NCBI RefSeq assembly: GCF_002931235.1
Contig: NZ_PSTT01000030.1
Span: 1 to 41,014 of the forward strand
From: Subtercola sp. Z020
GTDB taxonomy: Bacteria; Actinomycetota; Actinomycetes; Actinomycetales; Microbacteriaceae
Direction: 5' to 3'
DNA: 41,014 nucleotides
Below the pieces are notes generated by a model, which saw nothing but the letters and a program-made list of their open reading frames with translations, was not told the origin of the DNA and did no database searches. Made by a program: the position numbers and the translations under genes. This document shows positions 1 through 9,229 of the stretch, in pieces (position 1 is the stretch's first letter; every line of letters starts with the position of its first letter).

Positions 1-9
1 CGGAGGCCG

Positions 10-2793
10 ATGAGCACGCCGGCCGACCTGCGCCTCGTCGTCCCCGCCGCCGCGGCGTGGCTGGCGGCCGCCGTGCTCATCGGCCTCCCCGCCGCTGTCG
101 CTATCCCTACATCGCTCGTCACCGCAGCGGCGCTCTTCGGGCTCGCGCTGCTCACCCTCGTTGTGGCCGCCCGGTTACCGCGCACGATCGCGCTGTGCCG
201 CCGCGACCGCACCAATGCCCGAGCACCGGGCATGAGCGTGGGGCGCCGCCGCGACCGCACCACTGCGCGAGCACCCGGCGGGGGAGCGTGGCGCGGCCGC
301 GCCCACACTGCGGCGAGCGTGCTCGCCCTGAGTTGCGCCGCCGGCGGCCTCGTGGCCGCATGCGTCGCCGCACAGCTGCCGGCCCGCGCGCCCTCCGAGC
401 TACCCTCCCTGCTGGCTCACACCCTCCACCTCCGGCTGAGCGTCACCTCGGCGCCTGTTCCCTCCGACGCAGCAGGCTTCAGCGGCGAGCCGTCGTTCCG
501 CTTCGGGGCTACAGCATCCGAGGTCACGGCCGGCGCCACCCACCTCGAAGGTCGCATTCCCATGCTGGTCTTCCTCCGTGGCGACCCTGCAGGCCGCTTC
601 GCGATCGGTGACGGCATCGAAGTGATCGGCCGCCTCGTCGCGACCGACCCCGGCGAGACCGTCTCCTACCTGCTCTACGTCGACGGCACCCCCGATGTCG
701 TCGAGCGCGCGCCCTGGTTCCTCGCCTGGGCGAACGGACTTCGTGAATCGTTCCGCAGCTCAGCCGCCCAACTCCCGGGCGACGGCGCGCAGCTCGTGCC
801 GGGTCTCGCGATCGGCGACGTCAGTCTCGTCGGCGACGAGCTGAACGACGAGATGATCACGAGCGGACTCAGCCACCTCACCGCCGTCTCCGGCGCCAAC
901 TGCGCCATCGTGGTCGCCGCCATCATGCTCCTCGGCGGAGCCCTGCACCTCTCCCGCCGATGGCGCATCGCCCTGTCGCTGCTGGTCATGGTGGCGTTCG
1001 TCGTGCTCGTCACATCCTCGTCGAGCGTGCTGCGCGCTGCCGTCATGGCCGCGATCGTTCTGGTGACACTGGCGTCGGGCCGCTCACCGAAGGGTCTGCC
1101 GGCGCTCGCCTTCGCGACGATCATCCTGCTCGCCAGCGACCCGTGGCTCGCCCGCAACTACGGGCTGGCCCTCTCGGTGCTCGCCACGGGCGGTCTCCTC
1201 CTGCTGACGAGGCCGCTCCAGCGGATGCTCAGTCGGTGGATGCCCGCGGGCCTCTCGCTCGTCATCGCCGTACCTCTCGCCGCCCAACTCGCGTGCCAGC
1301 CCGTCCTGGTGTTGCTCTCGCCGAGCCTCTCGACCTACAGCGTGCCCGCGAACCTCCTCGCCGAGCCCGCCGCTCCCGTGGCCACCGTGGTCGGGCTGCT
1401 CTCGTGTCTCGTCGGGGCGCTCGTGCCCCCGCTCGCCCCTGTCGGAGCGTGGCTGACGTGGGTTCCCGCATCATGGATCGCGGGCGTCGCCCACTTCTTC
1501 GCGACCGCCCCCGGCGCGAGCCTCCCGTGGCTGTCGGGAGCGCCCGGTGTCGGACTCGTGCTGCTGCTCACCGCTGCCGCTCTCGTGCTGCTCTTCGTCG
1601 GTCCTACGCCCGCCCACCCTCTACCGTCGGAACCGATGCCAGCTGCCCCCGTGCCAGTAGAGCTTCCGCCCGCCGAGCCCGGGTTCGTTCGACCCGAGAG
1701 CGCCGAGCCCGCACCCGCTCGACCCCAGTTCGCCGAGCTCCGACGGCGGAGACGCGCCTCAGGCGGGCAGTTCTTTTGGCCGACGTGGCGCTCTCGGAGG
1801 GGGCCGCGAGCTGTGGCGCGCACGGTCGCAGCGGCCGTTCTGCTACTCGCCGTGGGCGGGTACCTCGGCGGGGTCGTGGTGCCGCCGCTCGTCGCGCCGC
1901 ACGCCTGGCCCGAGAACTGGGAGATCGCCGCCTGCGACATCGGCCAGGGCGACGCGGTCGTCGTGCGCAGCCCCGCTCGCGCCCCCGCCGACGCCCCCGC
2001 GCGCGACCTCGCCGCCCCACGCATCCCGGGCGGGTCCAGTGCCTCCGCGCGCGACGCCGCCGCCCGCACCCCGGAAGCGCCCGACGCGGCCCCGCGCGAC
2101 CGGTTCGCCCTCGTCGACGTCGGGCCCGACCCGGCCCTGCTCGAGCGGTGCCTCGACCGGCTCGGCATCGAGCGGATCGACCTGCTGGTGCTCACCCACT
2201 ACGACCTCGACCACGTCGGTGGCCTCTCCGCCGTGCTCGGGCGCGTCTCGACCGTGCTGATGGGCCCGCCGCTGGATGCGCACGACGAGCGCATGGTGAC
2301 CGAGCTGCGCGACGCCGGGGCGGAGGTGCACCAGGCCCGGCGCGGCGACACGGGCACGCTCGGCGACATCGGCTGGAGCGTTCTCTGGCCCCAACCCGAC
2401 ACCGCCCTCCGCGGCAACGACGCGAGCGTCACGGTGCAGTTCGACGGGGCGTTCCGCTCGCTGTTCCTGGGGGACCTCGGAGAGGATGCCCAGCGGCAGC
2501 TCGCGCGAGCGAACACGCTGACCAACGAAGACGTCGTCAAGGTGGCACACCACGGCAGCGCAGACCAGAGCGAACCGCTCTACGACGCGATCACGGCCGA
2601 GGTCGGCGTGGTGTCGGTCGGAGCAGACAACAGGTACGGGCATCCGACCGACCGCCTGCTCGGCATCCTGGCGCGGGCCGGTACGACCGGCTATCGAACG
2701 GACCGGCTCGGGATGATCGTGCTGGCCCCCTCGGCCGACGGCATCGTCGTGTGGTCGGAGGGTCAGGCTAGGGTTGAAGGCAGAAAGAAATGA
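10..2793 (+). CDS. comEC: ComEC/Rec2 family DNA-uptake channel protein
   Basis: Integral membrane protein expected to form the channel that passes single-stranded DNA across the cytoplasmic membrane during transformation. At 927 aa it is long for the family. N-terminal hydrophobic segments (about residues 8-60) are followed by the Competence domain (about 255-520), with the hallmark SHLTAVSGANC, and many transmembrane helices. A metallo-beta-lactamase-like domain (about 637-905) carries LTHYDLDHVGG, the HxxxDH metal motif. Two things are odd. A cytoplasmic loop near residues 63-95 contains a duplicated RRDRTxARAPG block, and an Ala/Pro/Asp-rich insertion of about 45 residues (653-697) splits the first hairpin of the nuclease-like domain. 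The start is supported by CGGAGG at 1-6. It is followed directly by holA, the usual actinobacterial order, and comEA would be expected upstream outside the window. Presence does not prove that the organism is naturally competent. Confidence 0.95.
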   Translation: MSTPADLRLVVPAAAAWLAAAVLIGLPAAVAIPTSLVTAAALFGLALLTLVVAARLPRTIALCRRDRTNARAPGMSVGRRRDRTTARAPGGGAWRGRAHTAASVLALSCAAGGLVAACVAAQLPARAPSELPSLLAHTLHLRLSVTSAPVPSDAAGFSGEPSFRFGATASEVTAGATHLEGRIPMLVFLRGDPAGRFAIGDGIEVIGRLVATDPGETVSYLLYVDGTPDVVERAPWFLAWANGLRESFRSSAAQLPGDGAQLVPGLAIGDVSLVGDELNDEMITSGLSHLTAVSGANCAIVVAAIMLLGGALHLSRRWRIALSLLVMVAFVVLVTSSSSVLRAAVMAAIVLVTLASGRSPKGLPALAFATIILLASDPWLARNYGLALSVLATGGLLLLTRPLQRMLSRWMPAGLSLVIAVPLAAQLACQPVLVLLSPSLSTYSVPANLLAEPAAPVATVVGLLSCLVGALVPPLAPVGAWLTWVPASWIAGVAHFFATAPGASLPWLSGAPGVGLVLLLTAAALVLLFVGPTPAHPLPSEPMPAAPVPVELPPAEPGFVRPESAEPAPARPQFAELRRRRRASGGQFFWPTWRSRRGPRAVARTVAAAVLLLAVGGYLGGVVVPPLVAPHAWPENWEIAACDIGQGDAVVVRSPARAPADAPARDLAAPRIPGGSSASARDAAARTPEAPDAAPRDRFALVDVGPDPALLERCLDRLGIERIDLLVLTHYDLDHVGGLSAVLGRVSTVLMGPPLDAHDERMVTELRDAGAEVHQARRGDTGTLGDIGWSVLWPQPDTALRGNDASVTVQFDGAFRSLFLGDLGEDAQRQLARANTLTNEDVVKVAHHGSADQSEPLYDAITAEVGVVSVGADNRYGHPTDRLLGILARAGTTGYRTDRLGMIVLAPSADGIVVWSEGQARVEGRKK

Positions 2794-2800
2794 GGGTGTT

Positions 2801-3877
2801 GTGGCGGCAGTCCGAGGGTCACGAGCGGGGTCCGCGCGCGGCGCCGGGTCGGGTGCAGCAGCGGGCAGAGGGTCGTCGAAGTCGCCCGCCCCCGTCATCC
2901 CGCAGCTCACCTGGGAGCAGATCCGGCCCGCCGGCGTCGTGCTCGTGTCGGGCACCGAGTCGTTCCTGGCCGAGCGCGCGATCCGCCAGCTCCGCGACCT
3001 GCTGAAGGCCGAAGACCCGAGCCTCGAGATCATCGACATCGACGCCGCGAGTTACGCGCCGGGGGAGCTGCTCACGATGGCGAGCCCGTCGCTGTTCGGC
3101 GAACCGCGAATGATCCGGGTCGGCTCCGTCGAGAAGTGCACCGACGGGTTCATCGCCGAGATGATCGAGTACCTGGGCTACCCGGCCGACGACACCTGCG
3201 TCGTTCTGCGGCACGGTGGGGGAGTGCGCGGCAAGCGCCTGCTCGATGCCGTGCGCGCGAGCCCGGGCGATGTGGTGGAGGTCGTCTGCTCCGAGCTCAA
3301 GAAGGATTCCGAACGCTACGACTTCGCGGTCGCCGAGTTCCGGGCGGCGGGCCGCCGCGTGACGCCGAGCGCCGTTCGTGCTTTGGTCTCCGCGTTCACG
3401 GATGATCTGGCCGAACTGTCGAGCGCGTGCGGCCAGCTCATCGCCGACACCAGCGACGAGATCACCGAGGTCACGGTCGAGAAGTACTACTCCGGCCGCG
3501 TCGAGACCAACGCCTTCGCGGTCGCCGACGCCGCGATCGCCGGGCGATACGGGGAGGCTCTCACGCTGTTGCGTCACGCGCTCGCGACCGGCGCCGACCC
3601 GGTGCCGATGGTGGCCGCGTTCGCGATGAAGCTCCGCACGATGGCGAAGGTGCTCGGTTCCCGCGGGGGTGGCGGCCAGCTGGCAGGCCAGCTCGGGATG
3701 GCGCCCTGGCAGATCGATCGCGCCCGCCGAGACCTGCAGGGGTGGACGGGGGAGGGCCTCGGCCGCAGCATCCAGGTGCTCGCCGAGACCGACGAGAACA
3801 TCAAGGGCGGCAGCCGCGACCCCGTCTACTCCCTCGAGCGCATGGTCGGCATCGTCGCCGCCCGAGGCGAACGCTGA
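2801..3877 (+). CDS. holA: DNA polymerase III subunit delta
   Basis: Delta subunit of the clamp-loader complex that opens the beta sliding clamp and places it on primed DNA. The protein matches the HolA layout: an N-terminal domain beginning around QLTWEQIRPAGVVLVSGTES, a central AAA+-like fold without a functional Walker A, and a C-terminal helical domain containing AVADAAIAGRYGEALTLLRH. Length is about 358 aa from the GTG at 2801, near the family norm. A TTG at 2774 inside comEC is also in frame and would add nine residues. I prefer GTG 2801 because GAGGG lies four bases upstream. It overlaps or abuts comEC, so the two are probably co-transcribed, and it ends at a strong hairpin terminator shared with rpsT. 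Confidence 0.92.
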   Translation: MAAVRGSRAGSARGAGSGAAAGRGSSKSPAPVIPQLTWEQIRPAGVVLVSGTESFLAERAIRQLRDLLKAEDPSLEIIDIDAASYAPGELLTMASPSLFGEPRMIRVGSVEKCTDGFIAEMIEYLGYPADDTCVVLRHGGGVRGKRLLDAVRASPGDVVEVVCSELKKDSERYDFAVAEFRAAGRRVTPSAVRALVSAFTDDLAELSSACGQLIADTSDEITEVTVEKYYSGRVETNAFAVADAAIAGRYGEALTLLRHALATGADPVPMVAAFAMKLRTMAKVLGSRGGGGQLAGQLGMAPWQIDRARRDLQGWTGEGLGRSIQVLAETDENIKGGSRDPVYSLERMVGIVAARGER

Positions 3878-3914
3878 CCCCAGCGGCCGACGCTCCTACA
3901 CCGCCCCCGAACGC

Positions 3915-3944
3915 CGAAAAGCCCCGCCGAAGCGGGGCTTTTCG
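3915..3944. terminator. Bidirectional intrinsic terminator between holA and rpsT
   Basis: Perfect 13-bp inverted repeat: CGAAAAGCCCCGC at 3915-3927, loop CGAA, and the complementary arm at 3932-3944. The stem starts with an A run and ends with a T run, so it reads as a rho-independent terminator from either side. It lies between two convergent genes and can end both transcripts. Confidence 0.9.
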
Positions 3945-3966
3945 AGCAACAGCGGTGAAGCGCGAC

Positions 3967-4227
3967 CTAGAGAGCGGCGACCGACTTGCTGATCGACGAC
4001 TTGCGGTTCGCAGCCTGGTTCTTGTGGATGACACCCTTGCTGGCAGCCTTGTCGAGCTTCTTGCTCGCGAGGGTGAGGGCGCTGGTGGCCTTGTCTTTGT
4101 CACCGGCGGCGACCGAGGCGCGCACCGCGCGGATGGCCGTCTTCAGCTCGCTCTTGACGGCCTTGTTGCGGGCGTTCGCCTTGGCGTTGGTGCCGATGCG
4201 CTTGATCTGGGACTTGATGTTTGCCAC
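3967..4227 (-). CDS. rpsT: 30S ribosomal protein S20
   Basis: Small primary-binding protein of the 30S subunit that contacts 16S rRNA. The 86-residue sequence starts [14 protein letters not shown] and is Lys/Ala-rich throughout, with the family block [15 protein letters not shown] and the C-terminal [14 protein letters not shown]. An in-frame ATG 93 bases further upstream is rejected because S20 always begins at the (M)ANIKSQ block. The GTG start has AAGG at 4237-4240 as its ribosome binding site. It is monocistronic, convergent with holA, and has a leader of about 90 bases if the promoter at 4327-4355 is right. S20 is known to repress its own translation in enterobacteria; whether that holds here is not visible. 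Confidence 0.97.
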   Translation of the reverse strand: MANIKSQIKRIGTNAKANARNKAVKSELKTAIRAVRASVAAGDKDKATSALTLASKKLDKAASKGVIHKNQAANRKSSISKSVAAL

Positions 4228-4326
4228 GTGGGGATACCTTCTGTGTCTGTTGGTCTGGAAAGCTGGAGTGTCGAGTCGCAGCCTGCGCAGACAGAGGTCG
4301 GGCGCGGCTACGGAAGCCAAGGGTCA

Positions 4327-4355
4327 ACGCTACCAGTCACGAGCGCGTTCGACAA
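4327..4355 (-). promoter_or_regulatory. Candidate rpsT promoter
   Basis: On the minus strand, TTGTCG (4355-4350) and TAGCGT (4332-4327) are separated by exactly 17 bases, matching a housekeeping sigma promoter. Predicted transcription start is near 4320. The assignment rests on hexamer similarity and spacing only. Confidence 0.5.
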
Positions 4356-4400
4356 ACACGAGTCGCAGAACGGCCGACGGCCTCATCCCGCCAAACCTAC

Positions 4401-4406
4401 TACCGT
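4401..4406 (+). promoter_or_regulatory. Leaderless -10 element of the aminotransferase gene
   Basis: TACCGT ends 6 bases before the ATG at 4413, which would place the transcription start on the start codon. No ribosome binding site precedes the ATG, which agrees with leaderless translation. Confidence 0.55.
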
Positions 4407-4412
4407 TGACGC

Positions 4413-5561
4413 ATGCCCAGCCTCGCCCCGCACATGGACTCCGTTCCGCCCTCCGGCATCCGCCGCATCTTCGAGCTGGCCCAGTCGCTCGATGACGTCG
4501 TGTTCCTCGCCGTGGGCGAGCCCGACGTGGCGGTGGCTCCGCACATCCTCGAGGTGGCCGAGCGGGCCTGGCAGGCCGACGACACCGACTACACCCCCAA
4601 CGGCGGCATCCCCGAACTGCGCCAGGCGATCACCGAGAAGCTGAGCATCCAGAACGGAATGAACGTCGACACCGAGCAGGTCTGGGTGACGAACGGCGGC
4701 ATGCACGCCCTCTACCTCGCCATGACGCTCACGCTCGCGCCCGGCGACGAGGTGCTGATCCCGGATCCCGGGTATTCCACCTTCGCCATGAACGCGCACA
4801 TGATCTCGGCCGTGCCGGTTCCCTACACGCTGAAGCTCGGCAACGACTTCCTCCCCGACCTCGACGAACTCGAGCGCCTCGTCACCGACCGCACGCGCCT
4901 ACTCATCATCAACTCGCCCTCGAACCCGCTCGGCGCGATCTTCCCCAAGCCGGTCATCGAGAGTCTGCTCGCCTTCGCTAAGCGGCACGACCTCTGGATT
5001 CTCAGCGACGAGGTCTACGAGTGCTTCACCTACGGCGCCCTGCACACGAGCGTCGCCTCGCTCGACACCGACGACCGCGTCTTCAGCGTCTTCTCCCTCT
5101 CGAAGACGTACGCGCTGACCGGCGCACGGATCGGGTACCTCGTCACGCCGCCCGGCATGGCGGCGCTGATGCGCTCGGCGCAGGAGGCCATGATCAGCTG
5201 CATCAACACTCCCACCCAGCGCGCTGCGGTCGCGGCGATCACGGGCCCCCAGGAGCACGTCGCCGCCGCAGCGACCCACTACCGCGACAACCTCGGCGTG
5301 GCGACGCGCCTGCTCGACGAGCGGGGCATCTGCTACCTCGAGCCGTCGGGCGCCTTCTATCTGTGGGTGGATGTCTCGTACGCGACGAACGGGGATGTCG
5401 CCGAGTGGGCAGAGCGCTTCCTGCTCGAACAACATGTCGCGGTCGCACCGGGCAGCGCGTTCGGCCGGCACGGAGAGGGCTGGATCCGGCTCTGCGTCGC
5501 CGCCGACCCGCGCACCATCGAGACGGGCATCTCCCGCCTCCCCGCGCCGCCCACCGCCTAG
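4413..5561 (+). CDS. Class I/II pyridoxal-phosphate aminotransferase
   Basis: Fold-type I PLP enzyme of 382 aa that transfers an amino group between an amino acid and a 2-oxo acid; the substrate cannot be read from sequence. Visible marks are the N-terminal FLAVGEPDV, the cofactor-ring segment TNGGMHALYLAM, NSPSNPLGAIF, the ILSDEVYECF aspartate motif, and the Schiff-base lysine in SLSKTYALTGARIGYL (Lys231). The C-terminal arginine that binds the substrate carboxylate is probably in WIRLCVA. The family includes aspartate, alanine and kynurenine-type transaminases. It is monocistronic, read from a likely leaderless promoter, and convergent with the following minus-strand gene. Confidence 0.85.
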   Translation: MPSLAPHMDSVPPSGIRRIFELAQSLDDVVFLAVGEPDVAVAPHILEVAERAWQADDTDYTPNGGIPELRQAITEKLSIQNGMNVDTEQVWVTNGGMHALYLAMTLTLAPGDEVLIPDPGYSTFAMNAHMISAVPVPYTLKLGNDFLPDLDELERLVTDRTRLLIINSPSNPLGAIFPKPVIESLLAFAKRHDLWILSDEVYECFTYGALHTSVASLDTDDRVFSVFSLSKTYALTGARIGYLVTPPGMAALMRSAQEAMISCINTPTQRAAVAAITGPQEHVAAAATHYRDNLGVATRLLDERGICYLEPSGAFYLWVDVSYATNGDVAEWAERFLLEQHVAVAPGSAFGRHGEGWIRLCVAADPRTIETGISRLPAPPTA

Positions 5562-5609
5562 CCCGATCGCTCGCGCCCGATCGCGCCGCCCGGGTGCCCG
5601 GGCGCCCCG

Positions 5610-6506
5610 TCAGGCCGCGTAGGAGCCGGTGCGCAGCTCGTCGAGCAGGGTGGGCCCGGTCGGCTGCCAGCCGAGCTCGGCCCGCGCCGCGGCGCCCGAG
5701 GCCTGCTGGTCGAGCAGCAGCGCATCGCCGAACAGCTTGCCGAGCCACTCGTGGGTCTGTTCGGTCGTCGATGCAGACACCCGCCCGTCCAGGCCGGCGG
5801 CGACCGATGCCGCGACCCCCAGTTCCCGCACCGTCGGGTTGTCGCCGCCGACGCCGAGATACGTGCTCCCGGCCGTGGCGGAGTCGAAGGCGAGCACGTA
5901 GAGCGCGGCGAGGTCGTCGACGTAGACGGTGGTCCAGTGCTGTTCGCCGCTGCCGACGAGTGCCAGCGCCTCACCCGATCCATCAGCCGCAGGTCGCCGC
6001 GGGGCCTCGACGACGGCGGCCGGGATGCCCGATCCGTACCCGTAGACGATGCCGGGCATGATCAGCGTGGTCTTGACGCCCTCGGCGGTGAGCACGCGCT
6101 TCTCGACGTCGGCGCGCCAGGCGGTGAGGGCGGGTGGATGCTGCGCCGAACGCTCGGTGAGGTCGGCGCCGTTCCCCAGCACCCAGACGCCGCCCGTGTG
6201 GACGTAGGGCTTGTCGCTCCCTTCTAGGCCGGAGAAGACCGCCGTGACGAGGGCGTCGTCGACGGAGGCGCTCGATGCGTCGCCGGGGGAGGCGACGTGG
6301 ATGACGCCGTCGCTCTCGCGTGCCTGGTGCTCCAGCAGGAGAGTGTCGGTGATGTCGCCGATGACGACCGTGGCGCCGAGGGCTTCGACGTCGGCCGCCT
6401 TGTCGGGGTTCCGCACGAGGGCGGTCACCTCGCGACCCTGCTGCTGAAGCTGGCGGAGGATTGCTGTTCCGATGAAACCGGTCGCGCCGGTGAGAAAGAT
6501 GCTCAT
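5610..6506 (-). CDS. NAD(P)-binding epimerase/dehydratase-like SDR protein
   Basis: Extended or atypical short-chain dehydrogenase/reductase of 298 aa. The N-terminal Rossmann signature [15 protein letters not shown] (GxxGxxG) binds NAD(P). [19 protein letters not shown] and the later [11 protein letters not shown] and [15 protein letters not shown] are typical of the NAD-dependent epimerase family. I do not see a clean YxxxK catalytic pair, so it may be an atypical reductase rather than a sugar epimerase. The start is taken at [10 protein letters not shown] because the nucleotide-binding fold begins there. The open frame continues far upstream into antisense lepA, which I treat as a GC-content artefact. 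Divergent from lepA with a 129-bp gap. Substrate unknown. Confidence 0.82.
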   Translation of the reverse strand: MSIFLTGATGFIGTAILRQLQQQGREVTALVRNPDKAADVEALGATVVIGDITDTLLLEHQARESDGVIHVASPGDASSASVDDALVTAVFSGLEGSDKPYVHTGGVWVLGNGADLTERSAQHPPALTAWRADVEKRVLTAEGVKTTLIMPGIVYGYGSGIPAAVVEAPRRPAADGSGEALALVGSGEQHWTTVYVDDLAALYVLAFDSATAGSTYLGVGGDNPTVRELGVAASVAAGLDGRVSASTTEQTHEWLGKLFGDALLLDQQASGAAARAELGWQPTGPTLLDELRTGSYAA

Positions 6507-6635
6507 GCCCCCATTCAACTCCTGCACAGGCGGGAGATTCCCGCAATCTCTCCACAGGTTGGCCGCCCGGGATCGGTGAAAGCGTTCTGTCTCGTAAACT
6601 TCTCTGATACATCCGACGCAGAACCAGAGGAACGC

Positions 6636-8486
6636 GTGAGCCCCAGAGCAGTACAGGCCCTCCAGCCGGCGTCGACCGACCCCGCGCTCATCCGCAACTT
6701 CTGTATCATCGCGCACATCGACCACGGCAAGTCGACCCTCGCCGACCGCATGCTGCAGATCACGGGTGTCGTCAGCGACCGCGACATGCGCGCCCAGTAT
6801 CTCGACCGCATGGACATCGAGCGCGAGCGCGGCATCACCATCAAGAGCCAGGCCGTGCGCATGCCCTGGCAGCAGAACGGCACGACCTACGCGCTGAACA
6901 TGATCGACACCCCCGGCCACGTCGACTTCACCTACGAGGTCAGCCGGTCGCTCGCGGCCTGCGAGGGCGCGATCCTCCTGGTCGACGCGGCGCAGGGCAT
7001 CGAGGCCCAGACGCTGGCCAACCTCTACCTCGCCCTCGACAACGACCTGACGATCATCCCGGTGCTCAACAAGATCGACCTGCCGGCGGCCGACCCCGAC
7101 AAGTACGCCGAAGAGCTCGCCGGTCTCATCGGCGGCAGGGCCGAAGACGTGCTGCGGGTCAGCGGCAAGACCGGCATGGGCGTCGAGGAGCTGCTCGACC
7201 TGGTCGTGGCGAGCATCCCCGCCCCCACCGGTGACATCGACGCCGCTCCCCGCGCGATGATCTTCGACTCCGTCTACGACGCCTACCGCGGCGTCATCAC
7301 CTACGTGCGCATGATCGACGGCAAGCTGACGCCGCGCGAGAAGATCATGATGATGAGCACGAAGTCCACCCACGAGGTGCTCGAGATCGGTGTCTCGAGC
7401 CCCGAGCCCACCCCGAGCAAGGGGCTGGCCGTCGGCGAGGTCGGCTACCTGATCACCGGCGTGAAAGACGTTCGGCTGAGCAAGGTCGGCGACACCGTCA
7501 CCACGTTCCAGAAGCCGGCCACCGTGCCGCTGAAGGGGTACTCCGAGCCGAAGCCGATGGTGTTCTCGGGGCTCTACCCGATCGACGGCTCCGACTATCC
7601 GATCCTCCGTGAGGCGCTCGACAAGCTGAAGCTCAGCGACGCGGCGCTCGTCTACGAACCCGAGACCTCCGTCGCCCTCGGCTTCGGGTTCCGCTGCGGG
7701 TTCCTCGGCCTGCTGCACCTCGAGATCATCACCGAACGGCTCGAACGGGAGTTCAACCTCGACCTCATCGCGACGGCCCCGAGCGTGATCTACGAGGTCA
7801 CCACCGACGACAGGAAGACGGTCACGGTCACGAACCCGAGCGAGTTCCCGGGCGGCAAGATCAAGAGCGTCAGCGAGCCGATGGTGAAGGCGTCGATCCT
7901 GGCGCCGAAAGACTACGTCGGCACCATCATGGAGCTCTGCCAGGGCCGCCGCGGCAGCCTCGACGGCATGGAGTACGTCGGCACAGACCGCGTCGAGCTG
8001 CACTACCACATGCCCCTCGGCGAGATCGTGTTCGACTTCTTCGACCACCTCAAGAGCCGCACCCAGGGCTACGCCAGCCTCGACTACGAGCCCATCGGCG
8101 AGCAGGAGGCCGACCTCGTGAAGGTCGACATCCTGCTGCAGGGCGAGGCCGTCGACGCCTTCAGCGCGATCGTGCACAAAGACAAGGCCTACGCCTACGG
8201 CGTGCTGATGACCGAGCGGCTGAAGAAGCTGATTCCGCGCCAGCAGTTCGAGGTGCCGATCCAGGCCGCCATCGGCGCACGCATCATCGCGCGCGAGTCG
8301 ATCAGCGCCATTCGCAAAGACGTTCTGGCCAAGTGCTATGGCGGTGACATCACCCGAAAGCGCAAACTGCTCGAGAAGCAGAAAGAGGGCAAGAAGCGCA
8401 TGAAGATGGTGGGCCGCGTCGAGGTGCCGCAGGAGGCGTTCATCGCCGCCCTCAGCGGCGAGACCGAGACCAAGAAAGACAAGTAG
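6636..8486 (+). CDS. lepA: Elongation factor 4 (LepA), back-translocating GTPase
   Basis: Ribosome-associated translational GTPase linked to back-translocation and 30S biogenesis. The 616-aa product begins after a short tail with [21 protein letters not shown] (G1), then RGITIKSQ (G2), DTPGHVDF (G3) and NKIDLP (G4). It carries the LepA-specific C-terminal domain ending in [19 protein letters not shown]. The GTG start is chosen because AGAGGA lies about 4-5 bases upstream and the first family-conserved residues follow; upstream in-frame codons fall in the divergent promoter gap. An 8-base gap to the DUF1990 gene suggests one transcript through hemW. Confidence 0.97.
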   Translation: MSPRAVQALQPASTDPALIRNFCIIAHIDHGKSTLADRMLQITGVVSDRDMRAQYLDRMDIERERGITIKSQAVRMPWQQNGTTYALNMIDTPGHVDFTYEVSRSLAACEGAILLVDAAQGIEAQTLANLYLALDNDLTIIPVLNKIDLPAADPDKYAEELAGLIGGRAEDVLRVSGKTGMGVEELLDLVVASIPAPTGDIDAAPRAMIFDSVYDAYRGVITYVRMIDGKLTPREKIMMMSTKSTHEVLEIGVSSPEPTPSKGLAVGEVGYLITGVKDVRLSKVGDTVTTFQKPATVPLKGYSEPKPMVFSGLYPIDGSDYPILREALDKLKLSDAALVYEPETSVALGFGFRCGFLGLLHLEIITERLEREFNLDLIATAPSVIYEVTTDDRKTVTVTNPSEFPGGKIKSVSEPMVKASILAPKDYVGTIMELCQGRRGSLDGMEYVGTDRVELHYHMPLGEIVFDFFDHLKSRTQGYASLDYEPIGEQEADLVKVDILLQGEAVDAFSAIVHKDKAYAYGVLMTERLKKLIPRQQFEVPIQAAIGARIIARESISAIRKDVLAKCYGGDITRKRKLLEKQKEGKKRMKMVGRVEVPQEAFIAALSGETETKKDK

Positions 8487-8494
8487 CAGCAGCC

Positions 8495-9163
8495 ATGTCG
8501 ACCGCCGATCGCCGCACGCGCACCACCCACAGCGGGCAGGCGCTGACCTACGCCGCCATCGGGGCGAGCCAGGCCGACGACCTGATGTACTACCCGCCGA
8601 AGGGCTTCAAGCCGTTCCAGGCGCGCGCCCGGCTCGGGTCGGGCGACGACCGCTTCGAAGCGGCGGCCGAGTCCATCCTGACGTGGGGCATTCAACGCGG
8701 CAGCGGCATCACGGTCGAGAACATCGAACTGCCGGTGTCGAGCGAGACCGACTACGCGGGCCTCGTCTACGACTCCCACGGCCAGCCGATTGCGCCTCGC
8801 GAGGTCGACGAGGGGCACGTCTACACCGAAGACGGCACGCCGCACGTGGCGCCGGGCGTCACCGCCGAGCTGGTCGTGCACGTCTTCGGCATCCGGTTCG
8901 TGGCCCCGGTGCGCGTCGTCTCTGTGACGACGGATGCCCACCGCGTCGGTTTCGCGTACGGCACCCTGCCGGGGCATCCGGAGATCGGCGAAGAGAGCTT
9001 CATGGTCGAGCAGCACGACGACGGGTCGGTCTGGGTCGTCATCCGAAGCTTCTCGAAGCCCAGCACCTGGTTCTACCGCCTCGGCACTCCCTTCGTGCGC
9101 TGGCAGCAGCGCAAGGCCACCAAGCAGTACCTGCGGGCTCTCCTGCCGGCCCGCACCCCGTGA
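8495..9163 (+). CDS. DUF1990 domain protein
   Basis: 222-aa protein recognisable as DUF1990 by the N-terminal region LTYAAIGASQ, the adjacent KGFKPFQARARLGSGDDRFEAA-type segment, and the C-terminal segment AYGTLPGHPEIGEESFMVEQ. The family has no established function; it is common in actinobacteria and plants. There is no signal peptide or membrane helix. It sits 8 bases after lepA and 66 before hemW on the same strand, so it is probably co-transcribed with translation and heme genes. The GC-rich gene body matches its neighbours, so it is not a recent arrival. Confidence 0.85.
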   Translation: MSTADRRTRTTHSGQALTYAAIGASQADDLMYYPPKGFKPFQARARLGSGDDRFEAAAESILTWGIQRGSGITVENIELPVSSETDYAGLVYDSHGQPIAPREVDEGHVYTEDGTPHVAPGVTAELVVHVFGIRFVAPVRVVSVTTDAHRVGFAYGTLPGHPEIGEESFMVEQHDDGSVWVVIRSFSKPSTWFYRLGTPFVRWQQRKATKQYLRALLPARTP

Positions 9164-9229
9164 CGGCGTCGATCCCCGGGCTCCGGATGCGCCGATTCCG
9201 CAGGGTGTGCCGCGAAGAAGCGCCCCGCC

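Noticed and set aside
960-2771. 603-codon Arg-rich open frame overlapping comEC
   Set aside because: It is a +3-frame shadow of a strongly supported gene; its composition (mostly Arg, Ala, Pro) matches no family.
6507-8177. Minus-strand open frame continuing the epimerase gene for about 550 codons antisense to lepA
   Set aside because: lepA is certain on the other strand. The antisense product is low-complexity and charged (many Val-Asp-Arg-His), a common artefact of high-GC codon bias. The epimerase fold begins at [10 protein letters not shown].
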